A DNA stretch of 40,775 bases from the NCBI GenBank assembly GCA_966250375.1, contig CBINHE010000032.1, forward strand, positions 1 through 40,775, written 5' to 3'. Positions 9,167 through 17,479 of this stretch are shown here, piece after piece. Each line of letters starts with the position of its first letter. Position 1 is the first letter of the stretch. The DNA is from CAMLDH01 sp966250375 (GTDB lineage Bacteria > Pseudomonadota > Gammaproteobacteria > Burkholderiales > Burkholderiaceae_D). The notes beneath the pieces are model-generated. The model was not told where the DNA came from. It searched no databases and saw only the letters and a list, made by a program, of their open reading frames with translations. Made by a program: the position numbers and the translations under genes.

Positions 9167-9280
9167 GACAGAACCGGAAAAAATGATGGCGAACCGGGCG
9201 CAACAACATTGGGGATTGGATTGCAGCGCCTCGTGGATTTCATTGCCGGCATGCGCGCTGTTCGTAATATTTGTGTATAA
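9167..9280 (+). pseudogene. C-terminal remnant of a Tn5/IS4-type transposase
   Basis: The frame ending with TAA at 9278-9280 contains DGEPGATTLGIGLQRLVDF and GMRAVRNICV. This corresponds to the extreme C terminus of Tn5-like IS4-group transposases (KGDGEPG-KTLW-GLQRL-DF). It is the same type as the N-terminal scrap at 5287-5544 and in the same orientation, consistent with both being ends of one transposase gene. Confidence 0.65.
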
Positions 9281-9324
9281 CGATATGCCATAACGCGACA
9301 TGAAATCGCGTCTTTTTCCATCTC

Positions 9325-9349
9325 GCTGCGTTGCTCCTTGCAACGCAGC
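9325..9349. repeat. Perfect hairpin downstream of the Tim44-like gene
   Basis: A 10-bp perfect stem (GCTGCGTTGC / GCAACGCAGC) with a 5-base loop lies between the IS remnant and the end of the minus-strand Tim44-like gene. It is placed where that gene's terminator should be, but no U-run follows the stem on the minus strand, so it may be a weak or Rho-aided stop. Confidence 0.5.
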
Positions 9350-9364
9350 ACCTTCATTTCACCT

Positions 9365-10264
9365 TCACGGCAATTGCTGAATACCCGCCAGTACCCAACC
9401 GCCTTGACCCGCGATCGGCTTCGACAGATTCCAGGCTTCCGAGAACGGCTCTGCCGGTGCATTGGCCGCTTCCTTGATCATGCCGGTGAATTTCACACTG
9501 GCGAGATGGTCGTTGCCGATGGTTTCCATCCCCAGCAGCGTAGCGTCCAACGACATGACATCGGTGTGGTTGGCCGATGCGCCGCGCTCTTGAATTTGCA
9601 TTTTCAGCTCGGCGTACATTTCGGGCGTCGTGAATTCGCGGATATCGCTGATGTCGGCTTTGTCCCATGCTGCTTGCAAGCGGATAAAGTGCGTTTTTGC
9701 GTGACGCAGAAAACCCGATACATCGAAATCCGCTGGAATACCCCAAGGTGCATTGTCCATCGTGTCAGTGCCGGATGCCAGCGATGCCGATTGCAACGCA
9801 GCCGGTTGAACCGGTTCAATGCGCGAACCGATCTCCGGGGTATAAGCTGACGATGCGCCAGCGTATGCGGCTTGCGGGCCGTTCTGATTCGATTTGCGAC
9901 GCAACATGCGATAAATGAACATCGCGGCGACGCCGAGCAAGGCAACCATCAATATCGTGCTAAGCATGCTGGCCATTGCACCACCCAAGCCGAGGTGCGA
10001 CAACAACGCGCCCAGACCCAAGCCCAACAGCGCGCCACCCAGAATGCCCTTCCACGGACTGGCAGGCTTGGCTGGCACCGCCCCTGGCGCTGCTGGCTTC
10101 GCTGTATTGGCAGCTTGATTCTGCCCAGGCGTCGCCTGGCGACTCATGCTTTGCGACTGCTTGCCGAACGATCCGCCGCCGCCCAGACGCTTGGCTTCCG
10201 CATTAGAAACGCCCATTGATAGCGCGACAACGGCTACCATCATGGCGGCAAAGAATTTTTTCAT
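9365..10264 (-). CDS. Tim44-like domain membrane protein
   Basis: A 299-residue protein. The N-terminal signal-like segment MKKFFAAMMVAVVALSMGVS is followed by the Lys-Arg-Leu-Gly4-Ser-Phe-Gly motif characteristic of bacterial Tim44-like proteins, a Ala/Pro/Gln-rich linker, two hydrophobic Gly/Leu helices (about 88-130) and a C-terminal Tim44 domain (about 185-299: FLRHAKTHFIRLQAAWDKAD, then FTTPEMYAEL). I start at ATG 10264 because GGAGG lies five bases upstream and it begins the signal segment; the longer frame adds 51 unlikely residues. Members are common in betaproteobacteria; their role is unresolved, with a Tim44/TimA-like scaffolding function on membranes suggested. It appears monocistronic. 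Confidence 0.87.
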   Translation of the reverse strand: MKKFFAAMMVAVVALSMGVSNAEAKRLGGGGSFGKQSQSMSRQATPGQNQAANTAKPAAPGAVPAKPASPWKGILGGALLGLGLGALLSHLGLGGAMASMLSTILMVALLGVAAMFIYRMLRRKSNQNGPQAAYAGASSAYTPEIGSRIEPVQPAALQSASLASGTDTMDNAPWGIPADFDVSGFLRHAKTHFIRLQAAWDKADISDIREFTTPEMYAELKMQIQERGASANHTDVMSLDATLLGMETIGNDHLASVKFTGMIKEAANAPAEPFSEAWNLSKPIAGQGGWVLAGIQQLP

Positions 10265-10523
10265 GTTTTCCTCCAGAGAGTGAATTTCGGTGTGAAATGC
10301 GGCCATATCCGCGGTTAATACAACTAACCAAGAATAGACACTTTTGCATGGTAGGGCGCTTTTACATTTATAAAAAGCGAATATATCGGAATAATTAGTT
10401 CGCAAAAACAGGACCATCCCGACGCGGAGGGGAAGCGGACATTGCGACCTTCTGCCAAGGTGCTATTTGCAAGGTTTCCAAATACGACAGCGCACGGAAA
10501 TGCGTTGACTGGATATGCGGCTG

Positions 10524-10904
10524 TTATTTTGTGCCGTCAGTTTCATTCAACACTTCCTGGGCGACGCGGAATGCATCGACCGCAAGCGGCACGCCGCAAT
10601 ATACCGTTGCATGGAGCAATACTTCGCGGATTTCTTCCATGCTCGCACCGTTATTGATTGCGCCGCGGATGTGCCCTTTCAATTCATGCGCGCGACCAAG
10701 TGCCGTCAACATCGATACGGTAATCAGGCTGCGCGTTTTCAAGTCGAGGCCGTCACGGCACCATACCGTTCCCCATGCATTGCGCGAAATGAAATCCTGC
10801 AACGGCTGCGTAAAATCGGTTGCGTTGGCGAATGCTTTCTCGACAAATTCTTCGCCCATGACCTGCTTGCGTATTTGCAAGCCATCCTTGTATTGCTGAT
10901 CCAT
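10524..10904 (-). CDS. Carboxymuconolactone decarboxylase-family protein
   Basis: A 126-residue protein of the CMD/AhpD-like fold: MDQQYKDGLQIRKQVMGEEF, WGTVWCRDGLDLKTRSLITV, HELKGHIRGAINNGAS, EIREVLLHATVYCGVPLA. Length and the WGTVW-R and RSL--V motifs resemble PcaC, gamma-carboxymuconolactone decarboxylase of the protocatechuate branch of the beta-ketoadipate pathway. No other pca genes are nearby, so a related CMD activity is equally possible. The single Cys in the central region (VYCGVP) rather than a CxxC argues against an AhpD-like peroxidase. Start at 10904 by family alignment; an upstream ATG at 10988 would add 28 atypical residues. Confidence 0.83.
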   Translation of the reverse strand: MDQQYKDGLQIRKQVMGEEFVEKAFANATDFTQPLQDFISRNAWGTVWCRDGLDLKTRSLITVSMLTALGRAHELKGHIRGAINNGASMEEIREVLLHATVYCGVPLAVDAFRVAQEVLNETDGTK

Positions 10905-11094
10905 GATGTGTGTCCATGTGAATGAAAAAATTGCATCGGCTTCGGATACGTGCCGTCCATTACGGAATACGACTATATGGAATCGCATACAGTTCAGAAT
11001 GCGCGTAGCGCTGCCGTACGGATTTTTCTTTTACTGCGAACATCTTCATCAGCGTACTGGCCCATTTGCCTGGATTAAGGACCATCTTCTGCCG

Positions 11095-12279
11095 CTATGC
11101 TTGCGGCTCTTCGCCTTCCGGCTTTTCTTCTTCGATCGAGAGATTGAACCCGGATGATGCTTCTTCCGTGCCGCGTCCGCGCGCGCCGCCTTTCAGCTTG
11201 ATCTGCAGCCGCAACTCGTTGGCCGAATCGGCATTGCGGATCGCTTCGTCATAGCCGATGAAACCGCCGACATACAGATCGAACAGCGCCTGGTCGAATG
11301 TGCACATGCCAAGCTCGCGCGACTTCGCCATGATTTCCTTGATCGTGTGAAAACTTCCCTTGAAAATCATTTCCGAGATGGTCGGCGTGTTCAACAAAAT
11401 TTCGATCGCGGCTTTGCGTCCCGTGCCGTCTTCGGTGCGAATCAGGCGCTGCGACACGATCGCGCGCAGGTTGGAAGATAGATCCATCAGCAGTTGATTT
11501 CTGCGCTCTTCCGGGAAGAAGTTGATGATGCGGTCAATGGTCTGGTTCGCGCTGTTTGCATGCAGGGTGCCCAGGCACAGGTGGCCAGTTTCGGCGAATG
11601 CGATTGCATGTTCCATGGTTTCGGTGTCGCGAATCTCGCCGATCAGGATTACGTCAGGCGCTTGGCGCAAGGTGTTTTTCAAGGCGTTGTGCCACGACAG
11701 CGTATCGACGCCGACTTCACGATGCGTGATCAGGCTGGATTTATTCTTGTGCACATATTCGACCGGATCTTCCACCGTGATGATGTGGCTGTTCGAATTG
11801 CTGTTGCGATGATCGATCATCGCGGCCAGCGTGGTTGACTTGCCGGAGCCGGTGCCACCCACCACCAGTACCAGGCCGCGCTTGGTCATGATGACGTCCT
11901 TCAAAATTTCCGGCAGTTGCAGCTTTTGAAAGTTCGGGATTTCCGATGCGATGGTGCGAATCACCATGCCGACTTGCTGCTGCTGCACAAAAACGTTAAC
12001 GCGGAAACGACACACATTTGGCAGCGAGATCGCGAAGTTGCATTCCAGGTCAGTTTCGAATTCCTTTTGCTGCTTTTCATTCATCAGCGACAGCGCCAGC
12101 TTTCTGGTAATTTCGCCGGTCAACTGTTGCTGACTCAAGGGTTTCATGCCGCCGTGCGATTTGATACTGGGCGGGAAGTCGGCCGCAATGAACAAATCCG
12201 AGCCGCCGGCCTGGTGCATGACCTTGAGCAGTTGATGCATGAAGTTGCGCGCTTCATCGGTGCTGAGAGTAGACGACAT
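11095..12279 (-). CDS. pilU: Type IV pilus retraction ATPase PilU
   Basis: A 394-residue hexameric ATPase of the PilT/PilU group. Seen: an N-terminal PAS-like domain with SDLFIAADFPPSIK, Walker A GGTGSGKST, Asp box ITVEDPVEYVH, Walker B-type DVILIGEIRD and His box ETGHLCLGTLHANSANQTID. The SDLFI-ADFPP-IK and FRVNVFVQQQQVGMVIRTI stretches and the acidic C-terminal tail (SIEEEKPEGEEPQA) fit PilU rather than PilT. It supports pilus retraction and twitching together with PilT; no pilT lies in the window. Start ATG 12279 with AAAGGTG upstream; a GTG two codons earlier is possible. Confidence 0.88.
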   Translation of the reverse strand: MSSTLSTDEARNFMHQLLKVMHQAGGSDLFIAADFPPSIKSHGGMKPLSQQQLTGEITRKLALSLMNEKQQKEFETDLECNFAISLPNVCRFRVNVFVQQQQVGMVIRTIASEIPNFQKLQLPEILKDVIMTKRGLVLVVGGTGSGKSTTLAAMIDHRNSNSNSHIITVEDPVEYVHKNKSSLITHREVGVDTLSWHNALKNTLRQAPDVILIGEIRDTETMEHAIAFAETGHLCLGTLHANSANQTIDRIINFFPEERRNQLLMDLSSNLRAIVSQRLIRTEDGTGRKAAIEILLNTPTISEMIFKGSFHTIKEIMAKSRELGMCTFDQALFDLYVGGFIGYDEAIRNADSANELRLQIKLKGGARGRGTEEASSGFNLSIEEEKPEGEEPQA

Positions 12280-12523
12280 ACACACCTTTTATGGGAAAAG
12301 TGAAATCGAGCACTGCACTTGACCTTGCTTTGCGGGCGCCATCGGCCAAGTTGGAAAACGATTATGTTTCGTTTGATTTGTTTCCTGCAAGCATTTTTTT
12401 GCGCAACACGATGCCGGCCGCTGACAAGGAGTAGACTGTCGTTTTTTTCGGCGATTGCTGCCCGGCATTTCGCCAGCCGACCACGGCCCACTAAACCCTC
12501 CATTCCTAGCAGATCACCCAGCC

Positions 12524-13597
12524 ATGACCATCTTCAATATCGAAAACGTCAACGTCACCTCCTTCGATCCGATGCCCACTCCCGAGGATCTGCATGCGCG
12601 CCTGCCGCTCTCTGACCGGGCGGGCGAAGTGGTACTGCAGGGACGCGAAGCCATGCGCGCCATCCTCGACCGCAAGGACCCGCGCCTGCTGGTCGTGGTC
12701 GGACCATGCTCGATCCACGATCCGGTGGGCGGCCTCGATTACGCGCGCCGCCTGAAAGCGCTGCAGGCGGAGGTCGCCGATACGCTGCTGCTCGTAATGC
12801 GCGTGTATTTCGAAAAGCCGCGCACCACCACAGGCTGGAAGGGTTACATCAATGATCCGGACATGGACGATTCTTTCCATGTCGACCGCGGCATGGAGAA
12901 TGCGCGCAAGTTTCTGCTCGACGTATGCGAACTCGGCTTGCCGACCGCCACTGAAGCGCTGGATCCGATCTCACCGCAGTTTCTCGGTGACTTGATCGCG
13001 TGGACTGCGATCGGCGCGCGCACCACCGAGTCGCAGACGCACCGCGAGATGTCGTCCGGCCTGTCGACGCCAGTCGGCTTCAAGAACGGCACCGACGGCG
13101 ATATCGATATCGCGATCAATGCGATTCTGTCGGCATCACATCCACACTCGTTTCTCGGCTTGAACGGCCAGGGCCGCGTGTCGATCGTGCGTACCCGCGG
13201 CAACCGCTACGGCCATGTCGTGCTGCGTGGCGGCGATGGCCGGCCGAACTACGACACGGTGTCGGTCGCGATGGCGGAACAGGCGTTAATCAAGGCCGGA
13301 CTGCCCGCCAATATCGTGGTCGATTGTTCGCACGCCAACAGCTTCAAGAACCCCGAACTGCAACCACTGGTGATGGCCGACGTGGTCAACCAAGTCCGGC
13401 TCGGCAACCAGTCGATCGTCGGCGTCATGGTCGAATCGAACATCGTCTCCGGCAAGCAGGCGATCCCGCAAGATCTGTCGCAATTGAAGTACGGCTGCTC
13501 GGTGACCGATGGCTGCGTCGGCTGGGATACCACGGCAAAGATGATCCGCGATGCCGATGCGCTGCTGCGCGGCGTGCTGCCGGCGCGATTGAAGTAA
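12524..13597 (+). CDS. aroG: Class I DAHP synthase (3-deoxy-7-phosphoheptulonate synthase)
   Basis: A 357-residue enzyme that condenses phosphoenolpyruvate and erythrose 4-phosphate in the first step of the shikimate pathway. Metal ligands are visible: Cys in GPCSIHD (about residue 62), His in VVDCSHANS, Glu in GVMVESNIV and Asp in SVTDGCVGWD. The substrate-binding KPRTTTGWKG and GARTTESQ motifs are present. Length fits the AroF/G/H type; which amino acid inhibits it cannot be read here. ATG 12524 is chosen because family similarity starts there; the upstream part of the frame is implausible. Divergent from pilU across 244 bases; the next gene follows after 18 bases. Confidence 0.92.
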   Translation: MTIFNIENVNVTSFDPMPTPEDLHARLPLSDRAGEVVLQGREAMRAILDRKDPRLLVVVGPCSIHDPVGGLDYARRLKALQAEVADTLLLVMRVYFEKPRTTTGWKGYINDPDMDDSFHVDRGMENARKFLLDVCELGLPTATEALDPISPQFLGDLIAWTAIGARTTESQTHREMSSGLSTPVGFKNGTDGDIDIAINAILSASHPHSFLGLNGQGRVSIVRTRGNRYGHVVLRGGDGRPNYDTVSVAMAEQALIKAGLPANIVVDCSHANSFKNPELQPLVMADVVNQVRLGNQSIVGVMVESNIVSGKQAIPQDLSQLKYGCSVTDGCVGWDTTAKMIRDADALLRGVLPARLK

Positions 13598-13615
13598 TAC
13601 CCATCTGTTGGATCA

Positions 13616-15409
13616 ATGCACTTGGTTCGCAAATCCATTCTGCTGCCGATACTGGCGTGTGTCTGGCTGACACATGCCGCCATTGCCGCCGACATGAGCA
13701 AGACCTTGCGCGTCATGCTCACGAGCGGCGAGACCGGTCTCGATCCGGCCACCGCGTCCGACGTCAACACGCTGAGCATTACCGAGAATATTTTCGATTC
13801 CCTGCTGCGTTACGACTATCTGGCGCGACCGGTCAAACTGCAGCCGAACACGGTCAGTGCGATGCCGCAGGTCAGCGACGATGGTGCCAGTTATACCTTC
13901 CATCTCAAGCCGGGGATTTATTTCACGCCGGATGCTGCATTCAAAGGCAAGAAGCGCGAGCTGACTGCGGAAGATTATGTGTACAGTTTCAAGCGCATGT
14001 ACGATCCTGCGCTGAAATCGCCTTGGCTATTTTTGTTTGAAGACAAGATCGTCGGCGACGAACGGCTCAAGCGCCAAGGCAAGTTCAGCGCCGATGTGGC
14101 GATAGACGGCTTGACCGCGCTCGACCGCTATACGCTGCGCATCCGCCTGAAACAGCGTGACCGTAATTTCCTTTTCAAGATGGCGATGCCCGCTACCGGC
14201 GCAGTGGCGCGCGAAGTGATGGGTGCGTATGCGGGCAACACCGGCAATCACCCGGTCGGCACCGGCCCGTACACCATCGCGGAATGGCAGCACAGCAACA
14301 GGATTGTATTGCAGGCCAATCCTGATTTTCGCGCTACCGTGTTCCATGCGGCGCCAAGCCAAGACCCTACCGATAACGCGATCGCGGCTGCGCTTCTTGG
14401 CAAAAGGCTGCCGCTGATCGGCCGTATCGAGATCAAGGTGATGGAAGAGGCGCAACCGCGCATGCTCGCCTTGTTCAATCGCGAGTTCGACTACCTAGAA
14501 CAGGTTCCGCCGCCGCTGGCCGAGATGGTTCTTCTCAACGGCAAGCTGAAACCGGAACTGGCGCAGCAAGGCATGCAACTGTCGCTGTTTACCCCGCTGC
14601 AAACCTATTACATGTGGATGAATATGGAGGATCCTGTCATCGGTGGCTACACCAAGGACAGGATCGCCTTGCGGCGCGCGATCGCGCTGTCGTATAACCG
14701 GGAGGAAGACATCCGCGTGCTGGACAAGGGACTGGCGGTTGCGGCGCAATCGCCGCTGCCGCCGAACGTGGCGGGCTACGATCCTGCGTATCGCAGCCCG
14801 GTCGCATACAACGTGCGCTTGGCGCGTGCATTGCTGGATCGTTTCGGCTACAAGCAACATGCCAGAGACGGCTACCGTACAACGCCCGATGGCAAACCAT
14901 TGACGTTGACGATGCATACACTGGCATCGACCACGGGCCGCTTGCGCGACGAGCTATGGCGCAGGAACCTGAATGCGATCGGCATTCGCGTCGAATTCAA
15001 GAGCGACAAATACGGCGAGATCCTCAAGGCATCACGGCTGAGCAAAGTGCAGATGTTCGAAACCAACTGGGTTGCGGATTTTCCGGACGGCGAAAATTTT
15101 TTCCAGTTGCTGTACGGCCCCAACAGCGGCGGCGCCAATTATGCCCGCTTCAATCTGCCAGAGTTCAATCGGCTGTACGAGAAAGCACGTCAATTGCCCG
15201 ACTCTCCCGAGCGCACGCAACTGTATCGCGACATGACGCAACTGGTACACGCCTATGCGCCGTGGGTTATTCGCACACATCCGCTGTCGGCGGACGTGCT
15301 TCATCCGTGGGTGAAGAACTACAAGCGCCATCCGGCCGAATTCACGGCGTGGCGCTATGTCGATATCGATATGGCGCAACGGCTGGCGGCGTTGCGCGGC
15401 GCAAAATAA
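13616..15409 (+). CDS. Family 5 ABC transporter solute-binding protein (peptide-binding type)
   Basis: A 597-residue periplasmic binding protein. A signal peptide (MHLVRKSILLPILACVWLTH, cut after AAIA) is followed by a SBP_bac_5 fold: TLRVMLTSGETGLDPATASD, SITENIFDSLLRYD, PGIYFTPDAAFKGKKRELTAEDYVYSFKR-DP and HPVGTGPYTIAEWQHSN, with the C-terminal REEDIRVL---AAQSPLPP region. These proteins capture oligopeptides or related solutes for Opp/Dpp-type importers. No permease or ATPase genes are adjacent, so it is an orphan unless its partners lie elsewhere. It follows aroG by 18 bases and may be read from the same transcript. It runs convergent into the next minus-strand gene, 15 bases away. Confidence 0.87.
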   Translation: MHLVRKSILLPILACVWLTHAAIAADMSKTLRVMLTSGETGLDPATASDVNTLSITENIFDSLLRYDYLARPVKLQPNTVSAMPQVSDDGASYTFHLKPGIYFTPDAAFKGKKRELTAEDYVYSFKRMYDPALKSPWLFLFEDKIVGDERLKRQGKFSADVAIDGLTALDRYTLRIRLKQRDRNFLFKMAMPATGAVAREVMGAYAGNTGNHPVGTGPYTIAEWQHSNRIVLQANPDFRATVFHAAPSQDPTDNAIAAALLGKRLPLIGRIEIKVMEEAQPRMLALFNREFDYLEQVPPPLAEMVLLNGKLKPELAQQGMQLSLFTPLQTYYMWMNMEDPVIGGYTKDRIALRRAIALSYNREEDIRVLDKGLAVAAQSPLPPNVAGYDPAYRSPVAYNVRLARALLDRFGYKQHARDGYRTTPDGKPLTLTMHTLASTTGRLRDELWRRNLNAIGIRVEFKSDKYGEILKASRLSKVQMFETNWVADFPDGENFFQLLYGPNSGGANYARFNLPEFNRLYEKARQLPDSPERTQLYRDMTQLVHAYAPWVIRTHPLSADVLHPWVKNYKRHPAEFTAWRYVDIDMAQRLAALRGAK

Positions 15410-15424
15410 ATAACGCGCCTTGCA

Positions 15425-15763
15425 TCAGAAATCAGCAACGCTCAATTTGATCGGTCGCACAACGCCTTCGTGGAATTTTCGATGTGCTACTGCATCGATG
15501 ATTTCCTTGTTTTTTTTGTAAGCGGCGAGCTGGTCGCACTTTTTTGGGGACGCATTGAAGCGGTCGGTCAGTGCGTCCATGGAAATAAAGATAACAATTT
15601 CTTCTTTCTCTATTTCGATTGAGAACCATAATCCCTGTTGCACATTGTTGTGCCTATCATGCGGTGCCATTTGGCGCGTCCCCTGTGCCAGAACAAAACA
15701 AAACAATACCTGCCGCGCGGATAATTTTAATTTATTTAAGGCAACTTTTTCCGCAGCCTCCAT
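15425..15763 (-). CDS. Small DUF1488-like hypothetical protein
   Basis: A 112-residue protein. ATG 15763 is chosen because AGGGAG lies four bases upstream; the frame is open further upstream but that part is Arg/Ala/Pro-rich and overlaps a structured palindromic element. The C-terminal half (IVIFISMDALTDRF, then DQLAAYKKNKEIIDAVAHRK and PIKLSVADF) resembles DUF1488 proteins, in which a short beta-rich stretch precedes a helix and a closing beta strand. Function unknown. It lies convergent to the solute-binding protein gene. Confidence 0.6.
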   Translation of the reverse strand: MEAAEKVALNKLKLSARQVLFCFVLAQGTRQMAPHDRHNNVQQGLWFSIEIEKEEIVIFISMDALTDRFNASPKKCDQLAAYKKNKEIIDAVAHRKFHEGVVRPIKLSVADF

Positions 15764-15951
15764 TACACTCCCTAGCCTCGCGTCAGACCATCCCATAAAC
15801 ATGGGATATTGATGTAAAAAAGCGCCTGGATATAACGCGTTTGCCAAAGGATGGCAGCCGGCCATGCCGAAGGAGGCGGTAACGCGCGACGTTTGAAGGA
15901 ATTGTTGAGTGCTGCGTGGCGAACACCCGGCGAGCACGGCACACCGGGTTT

Positions 15952-16153
15952 TAGAGCGGTTTGTGGGTCTGTGCAAAGGGGCCAAGGTCGGGCCGAGGAG
16001 CGCACGTGTACGTGAAGGTGTAGCAGGGGTTTCAGCCGGCATGCCGGCTGCCTGCGAAACGGCAACGGCTTGCAAGCCGTTGCGCGCCCTGCAAGGACAC
16101 CGAGCACCGCAGGTCCGAGATTGGCCCCTTGCACCGATCCGCAAACCGCTCTA
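15952..16153. mobile_element. Palindromic MITE-like element A (202 bp)
   Basis: Imperfect terminal inverted repeats of about 40 bases: TAGAGCGGTTTGTGGGTCTG... at 15952 answers ...CCGATCCGCAAACCGCTCTA ending 16153. Inside, two further hairpins stand side by side: AGCCGGCATGCCGGCT at 16034-16049 and GCAACGGCTTGCAAGCCGTTGC at 16062-16083 (shown in part), and GGTGTAGCAGGG pairs with CCCTGCAAGGACACC. The whole folds as a long branched stem. The TA-bounded termini are shared with elements B and C. It codes for nothing convincing. Confidence 0.75.
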
Positions 16154-16221
16154 GAGTGGATTTCCCCGAATATACGGGGCACCACGAGCCTCTTTGGGGC
16201 ACATTAGGGAAATCCGTTCTA
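16152..16221. mobile_element. Palindromic MITE-like element B (70 bp)
   Basis: Begins TAGAGTGGATTTCCC and ends GGGAAATCCGTTCTA, a near-perfect inverted repeat of about 15 bases, with an inner hairpin CCCCGAATATACGGGG at 16164-16179. It shares the TA dinucleotide at 16152-16153 with the right end of element A, as if one copy had inserted at the TA end of the other. Confidence 0.7.
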
Positions 16222-16256
16222 TATCAGCCAGCTTGGGGACTTCGCCCTGCATCGCG

Positions 16257-16658
16257 TCAGGATATTCTTTGCGCGACTTCGATTTCGTTTTCGTGACAAT
16301 GAAACATGATGAACGGATCAAGTTCAGCGAATACGGTCGCATCGTCTCTGGTCGGCAAAAATATATCCTCCCAATTTTCAATGAAGAACTGTGGCGAGCA
16401 AGTAAAGCAGTCTCCGTTTTCGAACACCACAACCAGTTCACCGCGACTCGGAAGTTTGGCCAGCAACCACTGTTTGGCCAATTCGAAATCGCCACTCAAG
16501 GTCAAACGCTCGCTGCCGGTTGTATTTGCCGGATTCAGGCCTTTATGGACACGAGAGTAGTAGTGATGCACCAATGAATACGCTTGTTTCGCCTGAGGCA
16601 CCGGAAGCCATTTGATTTCTTCCTCAAAGTGCTTTAATTCTTGCATCCGCCATTGCAT
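16257..16658 (-). CDS. Hypothetical 133-residue protein
   Basis: I do not recognise this protein. ATG 16658 has GAGGAAA about six bases upstream. The N-terminal third is helical (MQWRMQELKHFEEEIKWLPV, then AYSLVHHYYSRVHKG); the middle and end are beta-like with aromatic and acidic residues (GELVVVFENGDCFTCSPQFF, WEDIFLPTRDD, MFHCHENEIEV). The small size, acidity and isolation resemble polymorphic-toxin immunity proteins, but no toxin gene is adjacent. It lies between MITE-like elements and next to a degraded region, so it may be part of a transferred island. Confidence 0.6.
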   Translation of the reverse strand: MQWRMQELKHFEEEIKWLPVPQAKQAYSLVHHYYSRVHKGLNPANTTGSERLTLSGDFELAKQWLLAKLPSRGELVVVFENGDCFTCSPQFFIENWEDIFLPTRDDATVFAELDPFIMFHCHENEIEVAQRIS

Positions 16659-16992
16659 GTTGTTTCCTCGTTTTCGACATCATGTTAAGCCGATCCACAT
16701 TGTAGCTATTGACTGTCTGACGGCCCATTCCTCATGCTGCTTGTCGGATCTGCCAATCATTTGCGCCAAATATTGCATACCAGTGTATCGTCCAGTTGAA
16801 CTTGTAGGGTGCGGCCCCTGCATCAATCCCGTCGCAGCAACATCGGTGCTCAACGCACTGTCTTTCTTTACCCGCTAGCTTCATCTGGTTGATTTACTAA
16901 AGAATGTCATGAACTAACTACCGCGTAGCTGGATAAAGCTACAGCAATAATCAGGCCAATGTGCAGTCGGCAAGGAAAATGTTTGGGGATTG

Positions 16993-17091
16993 GCTCTCCC
17001 AACGTGCAAGAGCGAAGGACTGGCCGTGAAGATTGGACTGCTGCAGGTAATCGGAAAGCAGGAAATAGCCATCGAAACGCATGGCAAAGCC
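16993..17091 (-). pseudogene. Remnant of an M50-type membrane metalloprotease/exporter protein
   Basis: About 30 codons read MRFDGYFLLSDYLQQSNLHG then QSFALARW on the minus strand. This matches the conserved NP--RFDGYY-LSD-L-IPNL motif of M50-like (site-2 protease type) proteins that accompany HlyD-type peptide exporters. The NP and the HEXXH active site are not found in the same frame nearby, so it is a broken relic. The short match makes the call tentative. Confidence 0.4.
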
Positions 17092-17345
17092 GGTCGAGCC
17101 ACTTGCGCATAGGGTGCATTGCCCTCGATGAGGGGCGGTAGCGGATTGACGGTTCCCGCATTCAGCACCTTTTTGCTCATGTCCGGCCTGACATTGCTGT
17201 CTTGGCGCTACGGGAAAGGGCGACCAAGGGGAGGTATTTCGCATTCATGCTGCAGAGGTCAATTTTTTGAACCAAGGCATTCATTCTGGCCGATTTGTTT
17301 GTTGAACAATAAACACGAAAAGGACGTGTCGTCTCAGGAAGGCCT

Positions 17346-17389
17346 TAGAGCGGATTTCCCTCGATTACAGCTGGGGAAAATCCGCTCTA
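17346..17389. mobile_element. Palindromic MITE-like element C (44 bp)
   Basis: TAGAGCGGATTTCCC at 17346-17360 pairs with GGGGAAAATCCGCTCTA at 17373-17389, giving a stem of about 15 bases and a loop of about 12. The termini match elements A and B. Confidence 0.75.
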
Positions 17390-17479
17390 GATGTTTAGGT
17401 GTCAGGGTAACAGCAGTGTTGTTGAATGGCAATTGTTGGTCAATCCCATATTTATGGGAGCTTGCTTAGCTCCCTCCCC

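Larger units (their letters stand above)
16659..17479. other. Gene-free stretch with a degraded coding remnant
   Basis: About 820 bases with no intact gene. It holds a scrap of an M50-type metalloprotease on the minus strand (16993-17091) and palindromic element C (17346-17389). Short open frames elsewhere show no recognisable protein features and lack ribosome sites. Confidence 0.6.

Noticed and set aside
13000..14040. A 346-codon plus-strand frame spanning the end of aroG and the start of the binding protein gene
   Set aside because: It overlaps two genes with clear homology in another frame and is Arg/Gly-rich nonsense.
15764..16144. N-terminal extension of the 15425-15763 gene to 239 residues
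   Set aside because: The extension is Arg/Cys/Pro-rich, covers palindromic element A, and a good AGGAG-type site marks ATG 15763 instead.
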